DNA from: Pomphorhynchus laevis
Taxonomy: Eukaryota > Acanthocephala > Palaeacanthocephala > Echinorhynchida > Pomphorhynchidae
Direction of reading: 5' to 3'
DNA length: 64,000 bases
Assembly: GCA_012934845.2 (NCBI GenBank)
Contig: WNNJ02001796.1
Span: 62,001 to 126,000, forward strand
A program made the position numbers and the translations under genes. Of the stretch, positions 9,182 to 20,780 are shown piece after piece (the first letter of the stretch is position 1; each line of letters begins with the position of its first letter). The notes under the pieces are model-generated. The model did no database searches and was not told where the DNA came from. It was given only the letters and a program-made list of their open reading frames with translations.

Positions 9182-9209
9182 ATCTAGATATACACCTTCT
9201 TTATCATAG

Positions 9210-9590
9210 ATGTCCCTACTTTTAAATAATTTGATTTATCAAAATATTTAAGGATTCTATTAATTCAATTTTATTCATATATTTATATTTAAGATTATAT
9301 TATAAGATTATTATAAGATTATATTATATATTATATATATAATATATAATATTAATATAATATATATAATACATATAATATTATATAATATATAATATTA
9401 ATCTTATATATTATAAGATTATATTATATTATAAGATTATCATCTTATATATAAGATTTCCCTACTTTTAAATAATTTGATTTATCAAAATATTTAAGGA
9501 TTCTATTAATTCCATTTTATTCATATATTTATATTTACTTGATGGTTTAATTTTTGTTAGATAGGCGTTATAATTATAAATGAATGAAGC
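9210..9590 (-). repeat. PLE RT shards around an AT dinucleotide-rich array
   Basis: Two copies of the same internal PLE segment (9,210-9,292 and 9,457-9,578; compare 42,812-42,925) flank about 165 bases made of AAGATTATATTAT-like units. The array is self-complementary and could form a long hairpin. It is probably a deletion or slippage scar inside a PLE. Confidence 0.6.
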
Positions 9591-9599
9591 AATAAATGA

Positions 9600-10400
9600 G
9601 CTACAAGCTAGTGTCGCTTACAAAACATGATAAAAAACGTCAATAAATAAAGAATTCGATAACAAAAGTCTCAAATTCCTTCTCTCGGATTCGATGTCTT
9701 TCTTGGTAGCATTACTAGATATACTACGAGAGATATCAATGCACCTTGGTGCATTCCACTAATTAATTACTTTGGTTGCAAATCGATGGTGAACAAGAAT
9801 ATTTGTAGTAGGCTTTATTAATTTCCACACATGCCCACGTGTTTCTCGCCTATCATGCACGGATAGTAATAATAGGTGTTTTTCATTATGCAAGCTTTAA
9901 TATTCAAAAATCCACTAAATGAATCTTCGTTGATTAAGCATAAATCCCTTTGAGGACGATTTATAGCTGATCGAGCTCCACGGACACATCGAGAAATCAT
10001 CTTTGCAAGGATAACGCTGATGACACTACGTAATCTGGTTATTTCATCGTTGTATGAGCTGTAATGACTCCTTGCCAGGGAGCTCGCGATTCTCTTTAAC
10101 AGGATTGCCGCTTCCGTACCCGCCCCACCGAGCATCGAAAATACTGCGGGAATAAATGACGCATGCTCTATGCTATTTACTCTCTCAAGATACTTCATTT
10201 TCTTCCTTAGTTCATAATATTCGAAACATGGTCCGATACTCTTTTTGGAGAAGAGGAAGCGTATGCGTTGAACACGCAGATATCAAGGAAAGCAGACTCC
10301 GTTCTGTTTCCAAAGATTCCGGAACATGATATGTCAAGCCTCGCTTCACGATCAATAGTTGTACTGGATTTTGGAAGCATATTTCATCATGCAGAGGGGA
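9600..10400 (-). pseudogene. Retroelement C-terminal nuclease-like module
   Basis: The minus-strand translation from about 10,375 reads ARLDI, GIFGNR, AFLDICVFNAYA, and then, in the frame 10198-9818, MKYLERVNSIEHASFIPAVFSMLGG with an RG-R end. This is the conserved tail found on many RT-encoding elements in invertebrates. The D...DICVFN pattern suggests a PD-(D/E)XK-like nuclease; that assignment is inference. It is split by a stop just upstream of the 126-residue frame. The RT part is not present. Positions 9,600-9,817 look like its 3' UTR. Confidence 0.6.
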
Positions 10401-10429
10401 TAGTCTTTTTTAATAATAATACAAATTTA

Positions 10430-13400
10430 TTTAATGTGGCAAATGCGTACAAGCTGTACACTTACAAGTCCACAAACAAAAATGAAAAAGTCAAGCAGAT
10501 AAATTGTTTAAATGGGATCGGATTTGTCGTTTGAAGCACGGCAAGGAAGTTGATTTGCGTATATGAATGGGCAGATGGTTCCACGATAGAGGAGCAGCCA
10601 CAATAAAGGAGCGGAGTCCAAAGGAGGTAGAGTAGTTTGGGACAAGTAAAATAAGGGAATTACAGGAACGCAAGGAACAGTAAACAGGACGAGAATTATC
10701 AAGAAAAGGAAGATTGAGAAATGAAGGGGTATGAAGAGTTGCAAGGCGGAAAGCCACATAAGAAGACGAATTTGAACACGACAATAAATTGTAGGCAAAT
10801 CGAGAGAAGCAAGATGGTAGGATGTATTATCAAAACGACGAAGAAGGAGGAGAATTCGGGCGGCTGCGTTGACGATGCGTTGTAGGGGAAGAAGAGTGGA
10901 TTTAGGTGAGTTGGAAATAGACTAAGACAGTAATCAAGTCTTGAGAAAAGAAGAGAAGATATGAGAGTCATACAAGAAGGGAAATCGATCAATCTACGAA
11001 CTTGACGGAGATTGCGGAGTATCAAGGTAGATGAGCGTACTTTATCACTAACGAAATGTTTAAGTGAAAGTCGGTTGTCAAAATGGAAGCCTAGGAAAAC
11101 GAGATTATCAACGATAGGAATAATTGTAGAATTTAATGATACGGAGGGAGGTTCGAAGCCGAGGCGTTAAGGTAGGATCCACATAATTTTGGATTTATCA
11201 GGATTCAGAGAAAGGCGAAGGGAAGAAAGATGATTGGAAATTGAGACAAGACAGTCGGAAGCAGAAACACTAAGATCGTGAATACGATAAACAGGTGCAT
11301 GAGCATAGATGAGAACGTCATCAGCATATTGCATAACATGGAATTTAAATTTATGAGAAATCGAAGACAAATCACCAAGAAGAACAGAGAAAAGCATAGG
11401 GCCTAATACGGAGCCTTGTGGAACACTGGTCGGGATAGATGAAGGATGGGAGAGAGAAGAGTTAGAATATACGCGAAATGTACGGTTTGATAGATATGAA
11501 GAAAACCATGATACAGTGGGTAAAGAGAAGCCATAATCATGGCGAAGGCGATGTAGAAGAATCGAGTGATTGACGATATCAAAAGCAGACGATAGATCAA
11601 GAGAAACTATGACACTACATAATTTATGATCGCGCGAGATGAGTAAGTCATTATAAACTTTAAGACATGCAATTTCAGTAGAGTGATTAGAGCGAAAAGC
11701 GGCTTGGAAGGGAAAAACAAGTTAGAGGAAAAGGGATATATATTAACTTGCTTAAGAACGAGACGCTCAAGGAGTTTAGAAACAGTTGGGAGAAGTGAAA
11801 TAGAACGGTACGAAGATAGTAGTGAAGATTCGAGAGATTGCTTTTTGATTAGAGGACGAACAGTGGCGCATTTCCAGATGGTAAGAAATTTACGGCTACG
11901 GATGAACGAGTTGAACAATGTGGTTAGGAATGGTAAGATAGTGGAGCAGATATTTTTAAGTAAGTGAGTGGGAATCGGGTCAGAGGGAGAGGTTTTATTA
12001 GGTAATGACCGCAGAACCGAAGAAACTTCATCAGACGAAACGGGAAGAATGTGGAATAGTTCTGGGTGGGAAGTATTTAAAGAGAAGAGTGAGATTTAGA
12101 GTTGGAAGATGACTCGAGTTGATTTCGCCAAAAGAGAGTACATTTAGTAAGTATAAGAATGAGATGTGAACGGCGTAGAGAAAAGTAGGAATCACGAAGA
12201 TTTGGAGGGAGTGAGTTGGGAGAACGTGTAAGAAAGCGTTTATACACACGAAATGAGTGACGGAGTCGACGCTTAGAAAGACTACAGTCAGAATCGAACC
12301 AGGGAGCGTGGCGCAAGCGCTGGGAATGTCAAAGTCGACACCGCCGAGAATATGAGTTGGGCTTGTTGAAAGTAATTTATGGTTAAAATCAGAAAAAAGA
12401 TTAGTTAAAGTGATAGAGTCAGAGTCAGACGGGCGATCAAGACGAATGTTAATGTCTCCGAGAACAAAAAAAGTATAAGACAAGGAACAGTGAGACATAA
12501 GATCTGCAAGGTCGTTAAAAAAGATACGTAAGGGGGCAACTGAACCTGGACGGTATACAATCACAAGTTCCAGAGGGAAAGGAGTTGATAATCTGCATAT
12601 GAGTAATTCGAACGATGTGTAACGGATGTTAACGTTAATTTTACGTAGAGACATTGGGTGACGAGCAATTGCAACAACACCGCTATGATTAGAAGCAATA
12701 GATGTATAAGAGGGTATTGGACGAGGTGATTCAACTAGAGAACAACCAGAGCGACATATGCGACAAATAGCAAGATCGTCGAAGACAGAGTGTCAGGAGT
12801 CTGTAATGCATATATATCGATAGATAATTGATCGAAGATATTAAGGAACATATCAGCTTTATGAAGAATAAGGCGAGTGTTGAATAAACTAAGACGAAAA
12901 GTATGCTCAGGAGTGAGCTCGAGTAGCGAAGAAAACCAGGGGGAGATATGGGACGCCATCGGTTTTAGGCCTTGTGTTTAAAACGCGAAAATTTCCGTTG
13001 ATTTGAAGTTTTGTTAAGGATGACTCGCCGTTTGTTTCACGTTGATGTTTCTCAATGCGAGCTAAATTGAGGTGAGCAATATCAGAAGAGGAGCGGTCAG
13101 GAAAGATACTACCAGTAGACGAAATGGTAAGAAGTTTAAAACGTTGGGAATGTACCAAGGATGCATGTGAACTATGTCGGAAAACGATTTTTAGGAGTAA
13201 AGGTCTGAGATGATTGTATTTAGTGGATTTGTTTAAACGGATCAAAGATACATAAGCGATATTATTGAAGAGGGATGGATTATTATCAGGAAGAATGGTT
13301 GCTAGGATAGACCTGAAAGCAGATACATCATCATCGAGGCGACCTTGAGGAGAATCAGATTCGGTAACCTTTAAATTAGATATGATAATGCATCGATCGC

Positions 13401-14290
13401 GCGAAGGAAAACGATTACGTAGTTGTGGACGGAAAGACCTGGTAGTAGTAGAGGCAGAAGAGCTTATAAACGTCGGAATGACAGGGATGTTAAGTGAAGA
13501 TTTTAGATAGTTTGGAGCATGTGTGACAGGAGTGGAGTGTTTAATCGGTTTATCGGAGATGTTCTGGAGATGATTTTTACGGAATGATGTAAATGATTGA
13601 GAGGTGATACGGTTGGATCATGTGTGCGTGGAGTGGATTGTTGAATCGATTGAACGGAGATGTTACTGGAGATGATTTTGATGAAAGGATGTAAATTATT
13701 GAGAAGTGATATTGTAAAGGTAGAGTAAGGAGTACGTGAAGAGAAGAAAGAGGTATGAGATGTATTTAGATGTGTGGATAAATAGGAAAATGAGGTACGA
13801 GATGAAGGCCTTTACTGTTTGCATTGTTAGGAAGATGAAGATTAAGGGAAGTTTTATCTGGAGTGTGTGTGAGAAGTTTCAATAACAAGATTTATAGATG
13901 GCGAAGGAGTTAGTAAGCAAATGGATGACGACGATAGCTTGGAAGATATTTTGTCGTTTGTTGATAGTCCATGTATAACAGTGGTCTGAGTCGACTGAGA
14001 GACATCATTAAACTCATTTATTGAGCACAACTCTGTTTCGTTAGCCTCCAGAACGTCTCCACCGTTTGAGTGGTCATGCTTCATTAGCTTACCTACGAGG
14101 ACAGCACAACAGAAGCCGCATAGGAAATTCAGTCCTGAAACGTTGTCCTCGTCAGTGAAAGGAATGACAGAATGAGTTTAAACATTGCAGTTCTTGTTGT
14201 CGGGTCCAATTTGCTTTTAGATGCAAGTTTTCTTGACGGACTTAAATTGGTGACTGACATTTTTAGTTAGCTTTCTCTTTGCCATAATAA
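10430..14290 (-). mobile_element. LINE-A copy, all regions present but decayed
   Basis: In sense order: ORF1 from MAKRKLTKN (ATG at 14,283) through the zinc-finger-like and RRM-like parts to about 12,900; endonuclease (12,959-12,030; YRPGS, GDINIRLDRP); RT with KKQSLESSL, MQYADDVLIYAH (11,397-11,167) and thumb. The 3' end carries hairpin GTACA-AGC-TGTAC at 10,447-10,459. Frames are broken in many places, with about 300 bp lost in the endonuclease compared with the copy at 1-863. Old copy. Confidence 0.8.
12907..14283 (-). pseudogene. LINE-A ORF1 remnant
   Basis: Fragments match the ORF1 at 4832 in order: MAKRKLTKNVSHQFKS (14,283 down), MKHDHSNGGDVLEANETELC (14,084-13,854), then the RRM-like end IRLNKSTKYNH and LLLKIVFRHSSHASLV (13,245-12,907). 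The last part shows what the truncated 5.9 kb copy would have continued into. Several frame changes separate the pieces. Confidence 0.7.
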
Positions 14291-14319
14291 GATGTAGTAC
14301 ATGGTAGTAGATGAATAGG

Positions 14320-14530
14320 GAAAATATCCGCGTCATTTCCGACGGTCCCATCGAGCAGTAAATGTTTTTAGTCGACTTCCGGCTGATGTCATTGCGGTGC
14401 ATACAATCAATGAATTTAAATTTGATGTAAAGAGCTGGATTTGCATTGAGAACGAATGGTGGTTGCTGCATTACCCATGGTCCTGATATATCTTTACTGC
14501 ATGATTTTTGTATTATATTTTGTAAGCGTT
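14320..14530 (+). mobile_element. LINE C-terminal fragment
   Basis: The plus-strand translation contains the usual LINE tail pattern: Arg-Leu-Pro-Ala-Asp-Val-Ile followed by INEFKFDVKSW, then a short UTR with TTTTGTAAGCG. It is flanked on both sides by minus-strand LINE-A copies, so it is an independent, short, 5'-truncated insertion. Confidence 0.55.
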
Positions 14531-14539
14531 AAAGGCAGC

Positions 14540-15398
14540 CTTATGACTACGACCTGTAAAAATATGTGTTCAAAACGGCGGAGGTGTAGGAGAACGCGAA
14601 CTGCTGAGTTTATTATACGTTGGATGAGCTAAAGAGTAGTTTTGGGAGAGTTAGGTAAGAGGCTAAGGCAATAATATATTCGGGAAAATAAAAAGACGGA
14701 TAAAAATAAAAGAGGAGCGAAAATCGATCAAACTACGAATACGTGGAATATCACGGAGTAGCAGGAACGAGGAGCGGACTTTATCGGAAACCAATGGCTT
14801 GAGAGAAAGATATTCGTCAAAATGGAAACCGAGAATATGATATCATCAACGATTGAAAGAATGGTTGAGTAGATATATACGGTAGGGGAGTAATGTTAAG
14901 GTAAGGGGGAATTATATACAAGATTTTTGACTTATTATGATTTAGTGATAGGCGAAGCAAAGAAATGCGCTTGGAATCGGATAAGTGGCAGGCGGATGAA
15001 GTGTATGCAAAATCGTCGATTTGAGAGGAGGGTAGATGAGAGCAGATGATAATCTCATCAGAATATTGCATAACATGAAAATTGTGTTTTCTGGTTATTG
15101 AAAAGAGATTACCGAGAAGCACGAAAATAACGGGACATAGTACTTTGCCTTGAGGAACATCGTGTGCGAGAGAAGACGGTTGAGAGAGACAGAAGAAACA
15201 TAATGAACACTACAAGAACGGTCAGATAGATACGAGGACAACCGATATACGACAAAGTTAGGGAATGCATATTCATAACTTAGTTGGCAGATAAGAATTA
15301 ATAATCGACGACGTCGAATGCATATGATAGTATAAGTGAGATTATGACGCTTCTAAGCTTTACCTATCACGATTGTTGGATATCATCAAAGATTTTGT
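14540..15398 (-). mobile_element. LINE-A copy 2, 3' half (RT end)
   Basis: The frame 15122-14817 reads MQYSDEIIICSH (RT motif C with Asp kept but altered neighbours) and LRLSLNHNKSKI (motif D). It ends at the LTR element inserted at 15,399-15,403. The other half lies at 18,350. Many stops; clearly dead before the insertion. Confidence 0.7.
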
Positions 15399-15403
15399 GA
15401 CAC

Positions 15404-15483
15404 TGTAATGATAAACCAAATAAGGCTTTATTTAACAATCTAGAATATAGTTATACAATATGATTACATGTTAGATTATCACA
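15404..15483 (-). repeat. 80-bp LTR (3' LTR in element sense)
   Basis: One of the pair of terminal repeats. It overlaps the last codons of the pol frame. Very short for an LTR of this class. Confidence 0.9.
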
Positions 15484-18141
15484 GTCTTCCCCGATTATAT
15501 AATCGTCTAGGTACTTCGGAGTTCTTCTATCCCTAGGACTACGCCGTAATTCTTGAAGTCTATTATGTTCGACTTGTTGATTCTCTTCACTCCGATAGTT
15601 ACCGATTCCAACTTGTGTAATATTATCAGCTCCATTCAATGATTGTCGTGATACGATTGTCGAGTCGGTTTTTGAATGCATGCCGTCTCCTTCTGATGTC
15701 CGATCAATCAGTAGCATATCGTTATCTATGTTAGAATTTGTAATAGGGTACCTGGTCAGTCTTCTTACGGACACATTCATCTCTTTCCCGCAAGGTTTCC
15801 GAATAGTAGCGTAGTTACCATTTGATTGTAAGATTTCAGCCTGCGAAAACAACGGATTTGATTTAGACATTGGATTCTGATTTAAAAGCACGTTTTCACC
15901 TGTTCCCAACCATCTCGGAACGATACATTTGTTACAAGAATTCCTTGGGAAAGAAAATAGTCGTTGATGTGGAGTCTCCCCTATCGCGGTACACAGTAAG
16001 CTGCGCAAAGATGACAAAACCAATGGCAGAACAAATTCCCATTCCGCCAGTGTTTTCCTGTGAGTTTTGAGGGCGAGTTGGGTTGTCTTCCAGATTATTC
16101 CAACGAATCGTTCGGCCTGTCCGTTACCACGTGGGTTGTAGCACGAACTGCGGGTGCAGCTAATACCGCGAGAATTTAGATACGTTCGGAATTCGTTGGA
16201 TTGAAAACATGTTGCTTGGTCACTGTGAACGTTGGCTGGGTAACCAAAAACACTGAAGATTTGATTCAGGCAATTGATGACTGATATAGAAGATGTATCC
16301 TTACACGGTATGGCGAACGGAAAGCGAGAATATTCGTCAACGACACAAAGGAGATATTTGTTTTCTGTAGTTGATGTCAATGGGCCTTTAAAGTCAATGC
16401 TTAGCCGTTCAAATGGATGCGTAGCCTTGATGACATGTGCTGTTTCTGGTCTAGCGTATCGAGGCTTCAATTCGGCGCAAATTTGACACGAAGAGACAAC
16501 GTCCGCAACGTCACTTTTGTCAAAAGGTAACTCATGCGAACGAACGTAGTGAAGTAATCGACTGACACCCGGATGACACAATGAATTATGCAAGATCTTA
16601 AGATCATTAACTGTTTTGCAAGACGAACATGTTATCCTAGACATTGCGTCAGCAGCTTTATTTGATTGTCCGGGCCGGTATTCAATGCCAAAATTGTAAG
16701 GTGCAAGTTCAATTCTCCATCGAGCGATTTTGTCACTTTTTATGCGATTCGACAGTTTTTGATCAAACATAAATGACACTGACCTCTGATCGGTTTTGAC
16801 AATGAAATAGCGTCCTAGCAGGAAATGCTTCCAATATTTAAGAGCTTCCACAATCGCGTAAGCCTCCTTTTCCACACTCGACTGTCGCAACGCTGTTTTA
16901 GGCAAGGATCGTGAATAGAAGGCGACGGGGCAGTTGTTTTGACTGAGCACCGCGCCGATAGATGAATATGAGGCGTCAGTTTCAACAGTCAAGGAAAGAT
17001 CCGGATTGTAAGCACATAAAAATGAATTCGAGATTTCCGACTTTATTTCTTCTATCTGTCGGATGACAGCACGATCGAGGGGAAAATCTTTCGATTCTAC
17101 CAGTGGGCGTATCTTTGCCGAGAAAGAAGGGATCCACCTCGAATAGTAAGCGAGCATACCGAGGAGTCTCTGTAGTGAAGTGTGATTTTCCGGAATCGGG
17201 TAAGTAAGAAATGGCTTAATTCTTTCAGTGTCAGGTTTGATGCAACCATGTCGAATATGGTAGCCCAAAAAATTGAGTTGTGTCTTGCCCAAACGCGACT
17301 TTTCCGGAGAGAATTTGATGTTGAGCTGATTAGCGATGGTCGTTAGACGATCTAGTCTTTTGTCGTGTTCATCAGTGCTATTTCCACACACGATGATGTC
17401 ATCTAAGTAAGCAAATACTCCTTCAAGTTGATAGTGTTCGATGAGGTTATTCATGATTCGTTGGAAAGCAGAAACAGCATTTGTAAGCCCAAAAGGAATT
17501 CGCTGGAATTCGTACAAACGTCCTGATGCTTCGAAAGCCGTGTATTTTTTATCTTCCTCCAGCAATGGAATCTGATAGTAAGCACTGGAAAGATCGAGCG
17601 TCGAAAACACGGAATGTGTTGCAATCTTCGAAATGAGGTCATCGATATTAGGAAGAGGGTAGGCATCCAAAGATGTGAATCGGTTAATAGTTTGAGAGTA
17701 GTCGACAACCATTCTCTGTCTACCATTCCTATTTGTAACAACAAGAACCTGTGAGCGCCAAGGCGATCTGCTTTCTCGAATAATGCCGGATTTGAGTAAG
17801 TTAGCTACTTGGCTTCGAATAAACTCGGCGTTTGATAGTGTCTGTCTTCTTGATTTCGTGGCAACTGGAATGAGATGTTTCGGCAAATTCGGAAAAAGTG
17901 TTAATGGCTGGATTTTTATGGCAGATGCTGGAGATATGTTAGCGAGAGTTAGTCCAGGCAAATTTCCACCGAATGGGAACGTTATGAATTCATGTTCCTT
18001 CATGAATTCTCTGCCTAATATGGCATCAGCGCATAATGACGACAACAATGAAAAACGGCAGCGTGGATAAGTATTTTTATTCAACTCAATGTTTGTTGTG
18101 CACTGTTTTGTAATTGTGGCCCAAGAGGAGGAGGACGCCAT
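15451..18141 (-). CDS. Ty3/gypsy pol (fossil)
   Basis: An 896-codon frame. From the N-terminus: ILGREFM (protease end), RT with YLDDIIV and QRIPFGL, RNase H with ETDASYSS and EKEAYAIVEAL, an HH-CC-like region with LHNSLCHPGVSRLL and SSCQIC, and integrase core residues (DFKGP, SDQATCF). This order (RT, RNase H, integrase) is the Ty3/gypsy order. It belongs to a fossil element that does not look whole. Confidence 0.9.
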   Translation of the reverse strand: MASSSSWATITKQCTTNIELNKNTYPRCRFSLLSSLCADAILGREFMKEHEFITFPFGGNLPGLTLANISPASAIKIQPLTLFPNLPKHLIPVATKSRRQTLSNAEFIRSQVANLLKSGIIRESRSPWRSQVLVVTNRNGRQRMVVDYSQTINRFTSLDAYPLPNIDDLISKIATHSVFSTLDLSSAYYQIPLLEEDKKYTAFEASGRLYEFQRIPFGLTNAVSAFQRIMNNLIEHYQLEGVFAYLDDIIVCGNSTDEHDKRLDRLTTIANQLNIKFSPEKSRLGKTQLNFLGYHIRHGCIKPDTERIKPFLTYPIPENHTSLQRLLGMLAYYSRWIPSFSAKIRPLVESKDFPLDRAVIRQIEEIKSEISNSFLCAYNPDLSLTVETDASYSSIGAVLSQNNCPVAFYSRSLPKTALRQSSVEKEAYAIVEALKYWKHFLLGRYFIVKTDQRSVSFMFDQKLSNRIKSDKIARWRIELAPYNFGIEYRPGQSNKAADAMSRITCSSCKTVNDLKILHNSLCHPGVSRLLHYVRSHELPFDKSDVADVVSSCQICAELKPRYARPETAHVIKATHPFERLSIDFKGPLTSTTENKYLLCVVDEYSRFPFAIPCKDTSSISVINCLNQIFSVFGYPANVHSDQATCFQSNEFRTYLNSRGISCTRSSCYNPRGNGQAERFVGIIWKTTQLALKTHRKTLAEWEFVLPLVLSSLRSLLCTAIGETPHQRLFSFPRNSCNKCIVPRWLGTGENVLLNQNPMSKSNPLFSQAEILQSNGNYATIRKPCGKEMNVSVRRLTRYPITNSNIDNDMLLIDRTSEGDGMHSKTDSTIVSRQSLNGADNITQVGIGNYRSEENQQVEHNRLQELRRSPRDRRTPKYLDDYIIGEDCDNLTCNHIV

Positions 18142-18264
18142 ATAAACTGTTTTACAGCAAGATGTGGTTGTCAGTTGTAATTTATGTGCGATATTCGTGT
18201 CAATGAAATTTTCTGAACTAAAAAAAATTTTGGTTTCTTATAAACATACAATTGTTGAATAAAT

Positions 18265-18344
18265 TGTAATGATAAACCAAATAAGGCTTTATTCAACAAT
18301 CTAGAATATAGTTATACAATATGATTACATGTTAGATTATCACA
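18265..18344 (-). repeat. 80-bp LTR (5' LTR in element sense)
   Basis: Partner of the repeat at 15,404-15,483, with one difference by eye. It is followed at once by the GACAC target duplication. Confidence 0.9.
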
Positions 18345-18349
18345 GACAC

Positions 18350-19777
18350 GCTAGTTCTGTGGAATAATCAGAACGAAAAGCTGATTGAAGAAATGGATAT
18401 AAATTTGGCGATCGAATATTGTGATTAACCTGATTTAGCACAAGACGTTCGAAGAATTTCGATAAGGTTGGGATAAGATATATAGGACGATATGAGGACG
18501 GAAGTGAACTATCGAGAGTGATTTTTTTGAAGTGGACGAACAATGACAGATTTCCAGTTTGACGGAAAAGTGCTTCTGCGGATAGAAGAATTAAGGAAAT
18601 GTCAAAAACAAAGATACCGGATGGCAAATAAGCTTAATTGAGACATTCGATTATTGTATAGGTGTAGCGATATATGATAAAGTATTAGCATTTTTTGATT
18701 GCAGATAAGAAGAAAACAAGTTTAGATCGATAATACTAGGCGTTAAAGAACGTAAGCGGAGTGAGTTTAATTTATGCCAAGTAATTTTTTTGTCTGAAGT
18801 AGTGAGCTCATTTCGCTAGAAGAGTGTGTGCTTACTTCGTAGGAGAGAGTAATAGGAACGACGAATATTTTGGTAGTTATAACGATACTCGGAGGAGACA
18901 GAAGTAGAACATCGTTTGAGGAAACGGAGATAGATGCGAAAAGCGGGACGCACGCAGCGCTTTAAAATTACTCCGTCATAATCAATCCATTGTGTGTTTC
19001 AAGAACGCTTATGAATGTGTGATCGGCGAGGTAGTATGTAAACGAGAATTGCTGTGAGCTTGGATAAATAGAAAGTGGTCAGAGATAACAGGATCTAAGA
19101 TTTTAAATTAAGCATGAGTAGAGAAACTGCACGGAGTTGCAATTATACCAAGGGTATTGTTAAGTACATGAGTGGGAGGGGTCCAAAGTAAATTGAGATT
19201 ATAATTGGAAAGGATGCTTACAACTTTGCTAGAATATGATTTGGAAGGGCAGTCCAAGCGAATGTTTGAATCACCTAGTACATACAGTTTAAAAGCTGAA
19301 AGTGAACAATAAGATCAGCTAGTTAATCGAAGAACTTGAATGAACAATAGAAAGATCCAGTACGATATATGATAGTGAGTTTAGCTGTAAAAGACGATAT
19401 ATGATAGTTGAGACGATCTACAGATAAGTAATTCGAAAGATTCATAATTCCAATTGTGCTAGAAAACAATTTATTTTTATAAGGGACAAAAGAGCGCAGG
19501 CAAAGGCGACAATCTTACCCTAATTTGACGTGGATGCTGATAACACATTACAGAAAAGCGAGCAGAATCAACGAGAGTGACTCCTGTTGAACATAGGCGA
19601 CGTATAGCGAGATCATCACAATTGATATACCAAGATTCAGTTATACATCAAATGCCAAGCGATTGTTTTCCAAATGTGTTGAGAAGGTCAGCACATTTTT
19701 GTGAAGGTCAGCATATTTTGGATAGAACGAAGGTCGTGTGGACGAATTCGATACGAGCGATAATCGGAACTGCCTAG
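18350..19777 (-). mobile_element. LINE-A copy 2, 5' half (endonuclease to RT start)
   Basis: It continues the 14.5-15.4 kb fragment across the LTR element. The frame 18627-18340 reads LDSSLPSSYRPIYLIPTLS and FERLVLNQVN (start of RT), ending at LACL, where RT resumes on the other side. Further right, degraded endonuclease can be followed to about 19,777 (matches to 34,230-34,420). ORF1 is absent. It ends at the 3' tail of LINE-B. Confidence 0.7.
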
Positions 19778-19991
19778 ATAAGGATGCAATTATTTAATCG
19801 GCTCCATATTAGTGTATTATTTATATAATCCACATTTTTAAGGTGTGGATTATTTATATATTTCACATTATGTGGATTATATTATTATTATCAATAGACA
19901 ACAAAGTGAGCAGCAAGGCTCATTACAACTTGCGTCACAATCAGAAAAAGTAAATGTAGAAAATGAAAATGTAGAGTGTACTTTCTATTGT

Positions 19992-20780
19992 TCATATGTT
20001 CTCTGACTCGATCTTCGTCTTCAAGAAGGGATCTTCCTCCAGATTTCGTTTAAAAGAAGCCAGATTCGAGGATGCAACTGTTGAGTCAGCAAGGTGGTTC
20101 CAAGTATTAACGATTCGTTGGAAGTATAGGGATGTTCGTTTGTAGCGTAATCGTTGTGTTTTTAGCATGAACTGATGACCACGAAGTGAGGTTATATCGC
20201 GCGTATGCATTAGCGATCTGAGTGGATGGCGATTGTCGTGTAAAATCTGCCAGGCTAGGCAGAGGTCCGCCTTGTCGCGCAGATACTGAAGCGATCTCAT
20301 TCCCAAACTCGAGAGCCGATCTTGATATTCCATATGTCTTACCGCTTTTACCATTTTAGTTGCTGATCGGAATACAGACTCTAGATTATAACGTTCTCGT
20401 AAGGTGATTGGGTAACAAGCCGGCGAAGCATATAGGAGGATGCTCAAAATAAGTGCTTGTGAGATTGTTTTAAAGCATGACATGTCAATATGAACAAGAG
20501 CTCGGCGAATCAGGCCGATGACTCTTCTCACTTTGGAACATGTAGTGTCAGTATGTAAACGTGTCGATAAGTTAGAACATACATAAACACCTAAATCCTT
20601 GTATGAGTTCGTCCTAAGAATAACACTGTTGTTTATATGATAAATATGAGCTGACTCGGCCGGACGTCTTGATATACAAATGTAGGCACACTTTTTCAAA
20701 TTGAATTTTAACCCGTTCAAAATCGACCAGTCATTTATGGTGTTAATATCATACTGCAAGATGCCAACATCTGAGTCCAA
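19992..20780 (-). CDS. LINE-B ORF2, RT thumb and C-terminal domain
   Basis: A 262-residue frame that continues the main ORF2 after a frame change. It begins MDSDVGILQYDINTINDW and includes LNGLKFNLKKCAYI (RT motif D) and YKDLGVYV (motif E), a C-terminal helical region, and the standard LINE tail VNTWNHLADSTV. It overlaps the upstream frame by about 30 bases near a run of A/T and G bases (20,780-20,800), the likely slip site. Confidence 0.8.
   Translation of the reverse strand: MDSDVGILQYDINTINDWSILNGLKFNLKKCAYICISRRPAESAHIYHINNSVILRTNSYKDLGVYVCSNLSTRLHTDTTCSKVRRVIGLIRRALVHIDMSCFKTISQALILSILLYASPACYPITLRERYNLESVFRSATKMVKAVRHMEYQDRLSSLGMRSLQYLRDKADLCLAWQILHDNRHPLRSLMHTRDITSLRGHQFMLKTQRLRYKRTSLYFQRIVNTWNHLADSTVASSNLASFKRNLEEDPFLKTKIESENI

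Larger units (their letters stand above)
8461..9209 (-). mobile_element. Second PLE, 5'-truncated, head-to-tail with the first
   Basis: Reading the minus strand: C-terminal frame (9181-8840), pseudoknot region (8,793-8,715), 3' UTR, and the tail ending CTCAGTTAGCTGATTTAATT near 8,465. About 120 bases of other sequence then lead into the leader of the 5.9-8.3 kb copy. A truncated copy directly upstream of a longer one in the same direction is the partial tandem (pseudo-LTR) arrangement known for PLEs. Confidence 0.8.
15399..18349 (-). mobile_element. Ty3/gypsy-type LTR element (fossil) with 5-bp target duplication
   Basis: 80-bp terminal repeats (15,404-15,483 and 18,265-18,344) begin TGT and end ACA in element sense, carry an AATAAA signal and differ at one position by eye. 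GACAC flanks both sides (15,399-15,403 and 18,345-18,349), the expected target duplication. Parts recognised inside: the end of a protease, RT, RNase H and integrase. I see no gag, and the internal region is only about 2.8 kb, so it is not whole. The near-identical repeats suggest a young insertion. It lies inside an older LINE-A copy. Confidence 0.9.

Noticed and set aside
10268-10534. An 88-residue plus-strand frame
   Set aside because: It overlaps, antisense, the retroelement module and the LINE-A 3' end; no independent support.
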